From NCBI RefSeq assembly GCF_030863805.1, contig NZ_CP132957.1, forward strand, positions 682,001-746,000: a DNA stretch of 64,000 bases, given 5' to 3'. The notes under the pieces were generated by a model. The model did not search any database and was not told the origin of the DNA. It saw only the letters and a list, made by a program, of their open reading frames with translations. Shown in pieces: positions 46,393 through 55,489 of this stretch (position 1 is its first letter; each line of letters begins with the position of its first letter). The position numbers and the translations under genes were made by a program. This DNA is from Kineothrix sp. MB12-C1 (lineage in GTDB: Bacteria > Bacillota > Clostridia > Lachnospirales > Lachnospiraceae).

Positions 46393-47829
46393 ATGGAATC
46401 AGAGTACGATTTGAAGATAAAAGAAGCTTGCGGCGTGTTCGGTATTTTCAATCCTAATGGAGAGGATGTAACATCTTCCATTTACTATGGACTTTGTTCT
46501 TTACAACACCGCGGTCAAGAATCCTGTGGTATTGCAGTATGTAATACAGGGGGGCCGAAAGGCAATATGAATTTCCATAAAGGAATGGGGTTGGTAAGTG
46601 AAGTATTCAAGGAGGAGATTCTCTCTACACTTCATGGCAATCTCGGTATCGGCCACGTCCGTTACTCCACCACAGGTGCTGCTGTTCTATCAAATGCACA
46701 ACCTCTTGTACTAAACTACATAAAAGGAACGCTTGCTCTGGCCCATAATGGGAACCTAATAAATACACAGGAACTCAGAAGTGAGCTGGAACGAGTAGGG
46801 GCAATCTTCCATACAACCACAGATTCAGAGGTAATCGCTTACTACATTGCCAGGGAAAGAGTTAACACCAACAATGTGGAGGAGGCAATTCTTCGTACGG
46901 CGAGAAAAATACGCGGAGCCTATGGGCTGGTCATTGCCAGCCCTCGCAAGTTAATAGGCGTCCGCGATCCCCTGGGTCTAAAACCTCTTTGCCTTGGCAG
47001 GCACGGCGCCTCTTACATCCTCGCTTCCGAGAGCTGCGCCCTTGCTGCGATCGGCGCCGAATTCATCCGCGATATCCGTCCCGGAGAAATTATTACCATA
47101 ACAGCAACAGGGATTACCTCTAACTGCCAGCTATATCAAGATACACACGCACACTGTATTTTCGAGTACATTTATTTTGCGAGGCTGGACAGCACACTCG
47201 ATGGCATTAATATCTATGATGCCCGTATTCATGCCGGAGCTGCCCTTGCCGCAGCCAATCCTGTGGAGGCCGATCTTGTAACCGGCGTTCCAGACTCCGG
47301 TATCCCTGCTGCGAAAGGTTATTCGGAAGCATCCGGGATTCCCTTCGCACTTACCTTTTATAAGAACAGTTATGTCGGAAGAACCTTTATTAAACCGACA
47401 CAAAAAGAGCGGGAATTCGGTGTACGGATGAAATTAAGTGTCCTAGAGTCTGTAGTACGCGGCAAGCGTATTATCCTTGTCGATGATTCCATTGTTCGAG
47501 GGACTACTATCGCAAACCTCATCTGTATGCTGAAAAATGCCGGAGCGAAAAGCGTTCATGTCCGCATCAGTTCGCCGCCTTTTCTATATCCTTGTTACTT
47601 TGGAACGGACATTCCCTCCAACAAACAGTTAATTGCTTCTTCCCATACGGTTGATGAAATCTGTACCATGATCGGCGCGGACTCGCTAGATTATATGAAG
47701 CTTGAAGCTTTGCAATCTATGGTAGGAGACCTCCCGTTATGCAAAGCTTGTTTTGATAACCATTATCCAATGGATATCTCAAGTTGCACGGAAAATAAGA
47801 ATAACGATTCAAGATCCCTTCGGCTTTGA
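46393..47829 (+). CDS. purF: Amidophosphoribosyltransferase
   Basis: The enzyme commits PRPP and glutamine to purine synthesis. It has 478 residues; a 12-residue propeptide (MESEYDLKIKEA) precedes the catalytic Cys13 of the glutaminase domain. The PRPP loop is ILVDDSIVRGTT. Cysteines around HAHCIFEY, YPCYFG and LCKACFD match the 4Fe-4S cluster type known from Bacillus subtilis. It is co-transcribed with glnN; other pur genes are not in the window. Confidence 0.95.
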   Translation: MESEYDLKIKEACGVFGIFNPNGEDVTSSIYYGLCSLQHRGQESCGIAVCNTGGPKGNMNFHKGMGLVSEVFKEEILSTLHGNLGIGHVRYSTTGAAVLSNAQPLVLNYIKGTLALAHNGNLINTQELRSELERVGAIFHTTTDSEVIAYYIARERVNTNNVEEAILRTARKIRGAYGLVIASPRKLIGVRDPLGLKPLCLGRHGASYILASESCALAAIGAEFIRDIRPGEIITITATGITSNCQLYQDTHAHCIFEYIYFARLDSTLDGINIYDARIHAGAALAAANPVEADLVTGVPDSGIPAAKGYSEASGIPFALTFYKNSYVGRTFIKPTQKEREFGVRMKLSVLESVVRGKRIILVDDSIVRGTTIANLICMLKNAGAKSVHVRISSPPFLYPCYFGTDIPSNKQLIASSHTVDEICTMIGADSLDYMKLEALQSMVGDLPLCKACFDNHYPMDISSCTENKNNDSRSLRL

Positions 47830-47837
47830 GCAACATA

Positions 47838-47888
47838 AAAAGGGGGATTCCTCAAATCATTTCATGACTTTTGGGACACCCCCTTAAA
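47838..47888 (+). terminator. Weak terminator-like hairpin after purF
   Basis: AAGGGGG (47840-47846) pairs with CCCCCTT (47879-47885) across a 32-base interior that can fold partly on itself. There is no T tract, so the assignment is tentative. Confidence 0.4.
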
Positions 47889-47932
47889 CTATAAACAAAC
47901 AATTATATCAGAAATGAAAAGAGGAATCCTAT

Positions 47933-48160
47933 TTCATATCTTCTTCAATTATTTTTATTCTCTCTTCAAAACTCAAGACTTGATATATTTGATGCAGCAT
48001 CCACATGTACCCGAACGGATCGACGAATATGGAATTGCTGACTGCTCCCTCCAGGGTATTCTGTTGCCTCTACCACCTTAATATCAAATATCTCTTTGTA
48101 TAATTCCAATGCCTTTAAACTATTCCTTACCACAAAATCAATTTCAGTTCCTTTAATCAC
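47933..48160 (-). pseudogene. VOC-family (glyoxalase-like) protein gene with internal deletion and frameshift
   Basis: The first ~38 codons (MIKGTEIDFVVRNSLKALEL ...) are the start of a small VOC protein. After EATEYPGG the frame changes and the next ~38 codons (VSNSIFVDPFGYMWMLHQIY ...) are the end of the same family. The middle, about half of a ~140-residue protein, is missing. It is a clear gene remnant. Confidence 0.8.
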
Positions 48161-48183
48161 TGGTTCTCCCTCCTTTAACAGTT

Positions 48184-48500
48184 TTAGTTCTCCTTCAATT
48201 TTTTTATCTTTTGCTGTTCAATATAGATATTATTATAAGGCTGCTCCAGTTTTCTCTCTAAAATGGTTTCCAAAAACTTGAAGTCATTGATACGTTTCAG
48301 AGCATCATTAATTTCTTCTATCTTAAAACCAGAATCACGCAATGACAGTATCTGATTCAAATGAGGGATTTGATGCATATTATACATACGATATCCGCTA
48401 GCTGCATCTACATGGGCAGGGCTAAAGATACCGCATTGATCATAGGCAGTATTCGTGTCGATACCTTTATAAATTTTGAAAATTCTCCGATTTTATACAT
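48184..48500 (-). pseudogene. MerR-family regulator pseudogene
   Basis: The gene starts at ATG 48500 (MYKIGEFSKFIKVSTRIL), shifts frame after a few lost bases near 48452, then continues as YDQCGIFSPAHVDAASGYRM and the rest of a MerR DNA-binding domain and linker (NQILSLRDSGFKIEEINDAL). It stops at 48184, before any effector domain. It lies next to two other remnants. Confidence 0.8.
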
Positions 48501-48590
48501 CTTTTCACACCATTTTAATGTCAATAGGATTATTCTAATCTTCCATTCTCTGTTTACTTAATTGACTTTACTACAGCTTGGATTGATTAA

Positions 48591-48927
48591 AAATAATATC
48601 TTTATATATTTTTATTTTTCTGTAACTCCATTATATATGAATTCCATTTCGCATCTTTACTCTGATGGTATTCTTTTACTAAAAACCCTGCTTTTTCATA
48701 ACAGCGAATAGCCCCAACGTTAAAACAAAATACAGATAATGTTAATTTACTTTTCTTAATTCCTTCTCATTCACTCTCATTTTAACTTGTTCTACGGATA
48801 TAGGATAATAATATACTTTGTGTCCTGCCCATTGATAAAGATAATCTTCTCCTTTTCCTTCATTCCATTCTATAATTTTCTGATAGGAATCTTCTTCTAC
48901 AGGTTTTATACCTATCACAATCATCAC
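48591..48927 (-). pseudogene. GNAT acetyltransferase pseudogene with internal deletion
   Basis: The N-terminal part (IKPVEEDSYQKIIEWNEGKG ... MRVNEKELRKVN) ends in a stop at 48742. The C-terminal part of the same fold (LTLSVFCFNVGAIRCYEKAG ... WNSYIMELQKN) follows directly in another frame. The central acetyl-CoA-binding segment (RGxGxG/A) is missing. No gene is seen in 48928-49202. Confidence 0.8.
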
Positions 48928-49202
48928 TCCTTATAAAACAATTCTTATTTTCACCTTCACACAAATAGATTATATATACTCATTAATACTCTTAATTAAA
49001 AGTTTTTTAATATAGATCCCTAGGATACAACACAAGCAAATTCACATAAAAATTGGACTAAACTCATGGAATTCCTATAATGACTGATTTTATAAAGATT
49101 AGACTTACAAGAAATAAAGGTAATGTCATATCCATCATATCTTAAATAGTACCAATTACCATAGCGGCATTTCAATCATAATTGGAGAATACCATTATAT
49201 AT

Positions 49203-49970
49203 CTATTTTTTATAAGCTAAGACTAGTTCCAAGCCAAAATCAACATTTATCATTTCATTATTGCTGACTTCATAAATTTTTTGGGAAATCTCATCAAGGT
49301 AATCTTGTGGGTTTGATAACGTTTTTATAAAGGAACTTACATAAGAGGTAGATGCAAAAAAACCTATCAATGAACTAATTGATAATTGAACTATGTTTTC
49401 AATTTTACTGACACGTACATTATTAAAACACGGAGAACTGCAAATATTACGATATGTATATTCAGTATCTTTTAATCTGTCATGGCGAAACACATCCCAC
49501 TTTTCTTCGAGCTCATTCAGTATAATTTTATTTATATTATTATTATCCGTCATCGGAAGATTATAGCGATATGCTGCTAATATTCCCTTATCTGTCAACC
49601 ATTCACTAATTAAGGGTAATACCTGCACCGCATCCATCCAATAAAAGGCATTTCCTACTGTTACCAAATCAAATTCGCCTTTCGGCAATTGTACATTTTC
49701 CGCACAATCATTTATTAGAGTAACTCGATCGGGAAACAATCCAACACTTATCATCTTTTCATCAGGTTCAATCGCAATCACATTATTAAAATATTCTGCT
49801 AATATCTCAGTTGATATCCCCGTACCAGCTCCTATATCTATCGCTTTATGATACGGACTTTCTACATTGGATAAAATAACATCAAATAACTCTTTGGGAT
49901 AGCCGGGTCTGAATTTTTTGTAATTTAAATTAGCCTCTCCGAACTTTGTCGTTAGCTTTACATTGTTCAT
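49203..49970 (-). CDS. Class I SAM-dependent methyltransferase
   Basis: The 255-residue protein has the SAM-binding motif I (AIDIGAGTGISTEILAEYF), acidic motif II (VIAIEPDEKMI) and motif post-II (FDLVTVGNAFYWMD). It resembles the methyltransferase_11/UbiE-like group of small cytoplasmic enzymes. The substrate is not indicated. It is a single gene; a 24-bp direct repeat (GACATTTATTAC at 50089 and 50113) lies in front. Confidence 0.88.
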   Translation of the reverse strand: MNNVKLTTKFGEANLNYKKFRPGYPKELFDVILSNVESPYHKAIDIGAGTGISTEILAEYFNNVIAIEPDEKMISVGLFPDRVTLINDCAENVQLPKGEFDLVTVGNAFYWMDAVQVLPLISEWLTDKGILAAYRYNLPMTDNNNINKIILNELEEKWDVFRHDRLKDTEYTYRNICSSPCFNNVRVSKIENIVQLSISSLIGFFASTSYVSSFIKTLSNPQDYLDEISQKIYEVSNNEMINVDFGLELVLAYKK

Positions 49971-50133
49971 AAAGATTACACCTCTAATCTCCCTTTTACA
50001 TTCTAATTCCCACTTTTATCATTCTCTTTGATGCATAAACTCTTCTTTATACTCATAATTCTTCACTTTTATCTATGACATTATAAGTGACATTTATTAC
50101 GACACAACTTACGACATTTATTACGACATTCTT

Positions 50134-51111
50134 TTATTCTAATACAATCCATGAACCATTTCTGTTGGAACCAACTCTCTCAATTTTACCTTCATCTTTC
50201 ATTATTTTAAGCAATCGCTGAATCTGTCTCTCAGATAAATCCAACTTGGCAGCTGCACTTTTTGCCGATATCTTATTATTCGCCTTTAACAATTCTAAAA
50301 GTTTATCCCGAACAGAACTATTATTGCTCTTATCATCTTCGTTGACATTCTGAATTAATTCCTCCAATGCCATTTTAATAATCTCCAGCATAAATTTTAC
50401 AAATACTGTAGACTCTCCATCTGTATTAGCAGCATTAATTACTGCATAGTATTCTTCTTGCTGTTCATGAATCAGTGTTTCTATTGGTAACCACAAAAAA
50501 AATTTCTTCCATTTTGCAAGAATTAGAGTATGCCACATTCTTCCAACCCTGCCATTACCATCAATAAAAGGATGAATGAATTCAAATTCATAATGAAAAA
50601 TACAAGACTTAATCAGCGGATGCAAGGTTGATTCCTTAAGCCACTTGAATAATTCTGAAATCAAATCCGGCACATACTGTGGCGGTGTACCAGCATGGAT
50701 TAAATCTTTGCCTGCATAAACACCCACTCCTCCACTTCTAAAAATACCGGATTCTTTTACCAAATCCAGCATTATGATTTTATGAGCTGTAAGCAAATCC
50801 TTAATGGAATATGGATTCAATTTTGTCAGCATTTCATAAGCATCATATGCGTTTTGGACTTCTCTAATATCCTTGGGCGGTCCTAACACTCTCTTACCAT
50901 CAATGACATCACTAACCTGATCAATGGTCAGTGAGTTTCTTTCAATTGCTAACGAAGAGTGAATGGAATGAATTCGATTTTCTCTTCGAAGTGTTGGATT
51001 CTTAGAAAGATTATCCGTCAGTGCAATCATACCTGTCATCTCGGCTATTTCAATTACCAAATTGGTAATTTCCTCTGTAATTGTAAAAGGTGGTTTGTAT
51101 CCCTCTGACAC
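50134..51111 (-). CDS. Fic-family protein (AMP transferase) with C-terminal winged helix
   Basis: The 325-residue protein has a full Fic motif (HPFIDGNGRVGR, ~residue 190) for AMP or other nucleotide transfer to proteins. An N-terminal helix carries SLAIERN, close to the inhibitory S/T-x-x-x-E-G/N motif of class II Fic proteins, though R replaces G. A C-terminal winged helix (SAAAKLDLSERQIQRLLKIM) suggests DNA binding or regulation. No separate antitoxin gene is next to it. Its start codon region lacks a strong ribosome site. Confidence 0.9.
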   Translation of the reverse strand: MSEGYKPPFTITEEITNLVIEIAEMTGMIALTDNLSKNPTLRRENRIHSIHSSLAIERNSLTIDQVSDVIDGKRVLGPPKDIREVQNAYDAYEMLTKLNPYSIKDLLTAHKIIMLDLVKESGIFRSGGVGVYAGKDLIHAGTPPQYVPDLISELFKWLKESTLHPLIKSCIFHYEFEFIHPFIDGNGRVGRMWHTLILAKWKKFFLWLPIETLIHEQQEEYYAVINAANTDGESTVFVKFMLEIIKMALEELIQNVNEDDKSNNSSVRDKLLELLKANNKISAKSAAAKLDLSERQIQRLLKIMKDEGKIERVGSNRNGSWIVLE

Positions 51112-51136
51112 GTTCTGTCCACCATCCTCTCTTTTA

Positions 51137-51250
51137 AACTAATTATCTGGTAAAGATTGTTTTGAAGTTGTCCCAAACAAACTCCACTAAATCAGGCGCA
51201 TTCAGCGCTCTTGCTATTATCTCATATTCTTCCTCATTATCAAGTTCTTA
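51137..51250 (-). pseudogene. Short coding remnant upstream of the Fic gene
   Basis: A 34-codon tail (ELDNEEEYEIIARALNAPDL and onwards, ending FKTIFTR and stop) has good coding character but a stop codon directly before it and no start. It looks like the end of a lost gene; the family is not recognised. Nothing else is seen in 51112-51366. Confidence 0.35.
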
Positions 51251-51366
51251 ATTAATTTATATTATACACCGTACACAATGAAAAAGACAGCCATCATCCT
51301 ACTCTGCTACAAGAATCAGACTGTCCCTTACTCGTTCAAATCGGAAAACTCCCCCTAATCCAAACC

Positions 51367-53136
51367 CTACAACGGTAAACTCTGGCTCAAACATAATGCC
51401 CCATACCCTACCCGTGGATTGGGATATATAGCTTCTCCCCGAAGAGGTCTTGCCCCTCTTCTCAGATAGGCCTTCACTTTCTCTCCATATAAATAAGGGT
51501 CGTTTCCTCTCACGATACCCCATTCCATCATAAGAGCCGCGGAACCGGTCACAAAAGGGGTGGCAAAGGAGGTGCCTGTCACAAACTGAGTTCCTCCCAT
51601 CCCATTACTGATAGAGATATCCACTCCCGGAGCTACGATATCGGGCTTCACCCATCCGCTCGCCACCCCGGCCTCTAAACTATTTTCCAACAAAATTCCT
51701 CTGCCGGAAAAATCCGCATAGGCATCGTAAATACTGCTGTAAGCACCCACTGTAATAACCTTCTGCGAGGTAGAAGGGATGGTAAACGTTATCTCCGGTG
51801 TGGGAGAATAGAACCGCGTTGCACTATTTAACACCACACTGCTTGGCAGATAAAAGTAAAAGTTCCCTGTCACAATCTTGACCGGCTGCAGCATAAAGGT
51901 CCACACACCCGAGTTAATATATGTTTGCTGCGGGAGAAAATCGAAGTAAATCTCCTGATTGATGCTATAAGGAGATGGCTCGCCTATATAAATAAGAACT
52001 TCCGTCTGCTCCATCCGAAGCCGTATCGTTCCCGTCCTTGCCGTCTCTACAATCTGCTGCTCCCCTCCCGGTGAAATCAACGTAATCCTGAAAATATCCG
52101 CATATTCCTTCCACAGCTGTACGTTTAATGCCCGTTCATAGGGAGCCACTGCTAATTCTACTCTCGTTTCTCCGCTCACAATTCCGGCCGTATGTCCACC
52201 GGCAGCCCCTTCATTACCGCTTCCTACACAAATTACACTTCTTCCGATTTCGGAAACATTATCCATAAATCGTTCGATTAAGGAAGTGCCGTCATGCGCA
52301 CCGTAAGTATTACCGAAGCTTAAGTTGATGGAAATCGGCTTGGCAAGTTCCACCGACTTTTGCACTACATAAGTTAATGCCCGCATGAGTTCCGTTGTTC
52401 TCGGAAAGGAAAGTTGCTGCGGTACACCCAGCTTCACAATAATCAGTTCGCTTTCCGGTGCCACTCCAACATATCTTCCATCGGACGACAACCCATTCCC
52501 TGCTGCTATCGCTGCCACCGACGTGCCATGTCCGCTGGTATCAATGCTCGGAAGCATACGAAACCGCTCCTCAGGACTGCTTTCAGCCAATGCTTCATTA
52601 ATCTGCATATTATTGAATTCCACTCCGGTCAAGAAGCCTTCCGGCGGATAAAATCCTCTGCTTTCATCCGGTTGAAGGGCCTGATCCCATAAGTAGGCAA
52701 TACGGCTGCTTCCATCTGCCCTTCTAAAATCCATTCTTTCATAGTCAATGCCGGAATCGATGACTGCTACTAACGTATCCCGTCCTGTCAGATATGGTTC
52801 CCTTACGGTCACCGGCAAGATGCAAGATGCCTCCTTTCCCTGCTGTAAATGAAAAAATAAGCGTTTAGGCATCTCCACATATTCTATCTCTTCCAGTTCC
52901 ACTAATGACTGAATCAAACTCTGCGGAATCGTGACAATTGCATAGCCGGCAATCAATTCTTCTACCCCAATAATAGGATTGTTAAGACGGGCCAAATCCC
53001 CGTTATATTTTACAATTAGTTCCCATACATTCGTCTCAGCGTCGTACCCAACATCCAGATCCAGAGATTTTTCTCTCTCCTGCATGGAAGCATTCAATGC
53101 CAGATTCAAAAGGTTTTCCAATTTTTGTGAATCCAT
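51367..53136 (-). CDS. Subtilisin-like (S8) serine protease, Csp/Clostridial type
   Basis: The 589-residue protein has the full S8 triad: Asp127 (VAVIDSGID), His near 205 (DTSGHGTSVA) and Ser near 530 (GTSFATPFVTG). An insert of ~180 residues between His and Ser forms the jelly-roll region typical of Csp-type proteases. The first ~100 residues look like a prodomain (GYAIVTIPQSLIQSLVELEE). No signal peptide is visible. Csp proteases act in spore germination, but many Lachnospiraceae have several paralogs with unknown roles, so the function is open. Confidence 0.9.
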   Translation of the reverse strand: MDSQKLENLLNLALNASMQEREKSLDLDVGYDAETNVWELIVKYNGDLARLNNPIIGVEELIAGYAIVTIPQSLIQSLVELEEIEYVEMPKRLFFHLQQGKEASCILPVTVREPYLTGRDTLVAVIDSGIDYERMDFRRADGSSRIAYLWDQALQPDESRGFYPPEGFLTGVEFNNMQINEALAESSPEERFRMLPSIDTSGHGTSVAAIAAGNGLSSDGRYVGVAPESELIIVKLGVPQQLSFPRTTELMRALTYVVQKSVELAKPISINLSFGNTYGAHDGTSLIERFMDNVSEIGRSVICVGSGNEGAAGGHTAGIVSGETRVELAVAPYERALNVQLWKEYADIFRITLISPGGEQQIVETARTGTIRLRMEQTEVLIYIGEPSPYSINQEIYFDFLPQQTYINSGVWTFMLQPVKIVTGNFYFYLPSSVVLNSATRFYSPTPEITFTIPSTSQKVITVGAYSSIYDAYADFSGRGILLENSLEAGVASGWVKPDIVAPGVDISISNGMGGTQFVTGTSFATPFVTGSAALMMEWGIVRGNDPYLYGEKVKAYLRRGARPLRGEAIYPNPRVGYGALCLSQSLPL

Positions 53137-53221
53137 AACTGTCCTTTAAAGGTTCTATCATCTTTATTGTATGCACGATTCCCTTTCTCTTTACCATTCC
53201 GCCATATTCTTTTTCTACCCC

Positions 53222-53698
53222 TTAACGAACAAGTATCTTCTCCATACCTATCTTCTGCACAGCAAGTCCGCACTTTTCATAAAATTTCATTGCGCTTTCA
53301 TTACAGCTCCATACATTTAGCGTAACATTATAGCAGCCTTCTTCCTTTGCGAATTCAACAACTGCATCATAAAGCGTTTTTCCTACGTGCTGTCCTCTTA
53401 TCGTTTCGTCCACACAAAGGTCATCGATATACAAGGTCTTAACGTCTGTTAGAATGTTATCCCCCACATGCTGTTGGAACATGCAAAAAGCATACCCCAT
53501 CATGTATCCCGCTTCATCTACCGCCACTAAAATGGGTTTGCTTCCATCGAGAATAATCTCTCGAATCTGCTCATCCGAATACTTCCTGCTATCCCCTTTA
53601 AATAAATCAGGACGCCCTTTATGATGGACCATCCCAACCTGTAACAGAAGCCGTTTAATACCTTCTATATCCTGTTCTTTTACTTTTCTGATCTCCAT
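53222..53698 (-). CDS. GNAT-family N-acetyltransferase
   Basis: The 158-residue protein has the whole GNAT fold, with the acetyl-CoA loop CVDETIRGQHVGKTLYDAV and the C-terminal motif NVWSCNESAMKFYEKCGL. The substrate is unknown. It lies four bases after the next upstream gene, also a GNAT protein, and forms an operon with it and an epimerase gene. Confidence 0.93.
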   Translation of the reverse strand: MEIRKVKEQDIEGIKRLLLQVGMVHHKGRPDLFKGDSRKYSDEQIREIILDGSKPILVAVDEAGYMMGYAFCMFQQHVGDNILTDVKTLYIDDLCVDETIRGQHVGKTLYDAVVEFAKEEGCYNVTLNVWSCNESAMKFYEKCGLAVQKIGMEKILVR

Positions 53699-53702
53699 TA
53701 TA

Positions 53703-54458
53703 CTATCCTCTGTTTACTGTCAATTTGGCTTCGGCAAATTCAACTATCTCATTTTCAATCCCTTTTTCCTGAAATAAAGGTTCTACAAATAACACTTTTT
53801 CATTGGAACCAATTACATACATACCTACTGCCCGCGTTTTTCTCTTTGCAACAAAAGCGTGGAGCTGCCTTTGCTCTATCCGTTGTATTAACGCTTCCCC
53901 TGCCTCTTCCGATAAAAAATCACCTGATATATGCGCCTGATATCCATTCCATAGATTCAGAATCTGCCAATTATCCTCTTCTTTTAATTCTTCACAAATA
54001 ATTCCCCCAAGCGCTTCTTCCATTAAGGTGTATAGAATACTTCCATGAGCATCATATCCATTGTATGTAAAGCCCAGAGACATCCAAAATCTTCTGTTTT
54101 TTTCATCGGATAAATTCAATTCATAGTATTCAGCCTCTTTCACCGTTTCCTTGAGCTGTAAGAAACAAGTCTTTCCATATCCTTTTCCCCGGTATTCCGG
54201 ATAGATGCAATAATCGAGGATAAAACACTTTCCATCCTCCGAAGCATAAACACAATACATGCAAAATCCAAATTGCCTCCCATTTTCTTCGAAGAATATC
54301 CTCTGTGCCCTATCAACTTCCCTGTCGCAAAGCCCATCTAAGGCAGACCGATAGTCATCCGAAAGAAAATATTTCTTATCTTCATCGGTGAGAGGACTTC
54401 TGTTTTCCCATCTTTTATAATTACTTATACATAAATTATAAAGCCTTTTCAAGTCCAT
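53703..54458 (-). CDS. Double-domain GNAT-like acetyltransferase
   Basis: The 251-residue protein has an N-terminal GNAT domain (acetyl-CoA loop YPEYRGKGYGKTCFLQL; FWMSLGFTYNGYD). The C-terminal ~100 residues look like a second, degenerate GNAT half (LKEEDNWQILNLWNGYQ; AVGMYVIGSNEKVLFVEPL). The start overlaps the epimerase gene by 23 bases. The substrate is unknown. Confidence 0.85.
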   Translation of the reverse strand: MDLKRLYNLCISNYKRWENRSPLTDEDKKYFLSDDYRSALDGLCDREVDRAQRIFFEENGRQFGFCMYCVYASEDGKCFILDYCIYPEYRGKGYGKTCFLQLKETVKEAEYYELNLSDEKNRRFWMSLGFTYNGYDAHGSILYTLMEEALGGIICEELKEEDNWQILNLWNGYQAHISGDFLSEEAGEALIQRIEQRQLHAFVAKRKTRAVGMYVIGSNEKVLFVEPLFQEKGIENEIVEFAEAKLTVNRG

Positions 54459-55266
54459 GGATCGTAGTCAAAAAATCTATTCCGCATCTTCGTATCTTAC
54501 TGATATCCATACGAAGATTTCTCGGATTATCGGAAAAAGCTTCCTTATTTTCTTCCACACCAGCATCTGCCGCACCCATTAAGGTAAGAAGATGCTTCAC
54601 GACTTCATAAGTAGAAAGGCCGTTTTCACTGCCAAAATTATAAATTCCGGGAGAAAGCTCGAATACCTTTTCCACATTAGTTACAACTTCCCATACATTG
54701 GTAATACTTCTGAAATCATAAACCGGATATCTGATTTCTTCTTTCTTCTCCAAAGCCTCTCGTATATTCGTGATTAAGTTGCCATGCTCAGCACCGATTC
54801 TTATCTCCTTATCATACATCCAGCTTAATCGCAGACAGACACTGTCTTTATTATGCTCCAGACACTTTTGCTCGGCTTGCAGCTTATGTATGCCATAGGT
54901 ATGCGGAGGACTAAGTTGCTCCTCCTCCAAATGCGGAGCTTGTCCGGGATGCCCCAGATAAACTTGATCTGAACTGCAAAATATTAGCTTCACACCATAA
55001 CTGCCGCATGCTTTTGCTATATTTTCCGTTCCTCCTACATTTACCCTGTAGGACAACTCCGGGTTCCGCTCACAAGCACCCACATCCGATATCGCTCCGC
55101 AATGAATTACAATATCGGGCTTCGTCTCTTCCATCCGGCTTACCACCTCTTCATCATTCGTAAAATCCATCTGTTCACGAGTAAATGCCGATATTTCATG
55201 ATTTTTCAGAGCCTTACATAATCTCGATGCTAAAAATCCATTAGCTCCCGTTATCAATATTTTCAT
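54436..55266 (-). CDS. NAD-dependent epimerase/dehydrogenase (RmlD-like SDR)
   Basis: The 276-residue protein has the extended SDR Rossmann motif (ITGANGFLASRLC), the catalytic YxxxK (YGIHKLQAE), Ser in FCSSDQVYLG and the RmlD-type ending. Related proteins reduce dTDP-4-keto-rhamnose or edit sugar nucleotides. Here the neighbours are two acetyltransferases, not a rhamnose cluster, so a role in modifying a small sugar compound is only a guess. A strong AGGAAGGGGGAG lies before ATG 55266. Confidence 0.88.
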   Translation of the reverse strand: MKILITGANGFLASRLCKALKNHEISAFTREQMDFTNDEEVVSRMEETKPDIVIHCGAISDVGACERNPELSYRVNVGGTENIAKACGSYGVKLIFCSSDQVYLGHPGQAPHLEEEQLSPPHTYGIHKLQAEQKCLEHNKDSVCLRLSWMYDKEIRIGAEHGNLITNIREALEKKEEIRYPVYDFRSITNVWEVVTNVEKVFELSPGIYNFGSENGLSTYEVVKHLLTLMGAADAGVEENKEAFSDNPRNLRMDISKIRRCGIDFLTTIHGLEKAL

Positions 55267-55380
55267 ATATAACTCCCCCTTCCTCTCTAACTATCAATTT
55301 ATTCCATCTATATAAATATATCATTTCGTTGCGATATTTCATATATAATACTCAATATTCTTATAGATAATTTCTATTCC

Positions 55381-55455
55381 GCATAGTTACTATTCTTTTC
55401 GAAGCTTAGGATTTTTATGTACAGAAAAGGAACTATGCACTAATCACTTAGTGCA
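55381..55455 (-). terminator. Terminator of the chitinase gene with an overlapping alternative hairpin
   Basis: TGCACTAA/TTAGTGCA forms a perfect 8-bp stem (55436-55455) 35 bases after the chitinase stop, with a T-rich tail on the minus strand. Its arm overlaps a second, larger inverted repeat (GCATAGTT 55381-55388 with AACTATGC 55431-55438). The rest of 55267-55489 holds the AT-rich promoter region of the epimerase operon. Confidence 0.6.
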
Positions 55456-55489
55456 CAGCCCCATTATTGTTCATTATACGAAGAAGTTC

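Noticed and set aside
51299-51523. 74-codon open frame at the end of the protease gene
   Set aside because: It overlaps the conserved C-terminus of the S8 protease in another frame and has no ribosome site.
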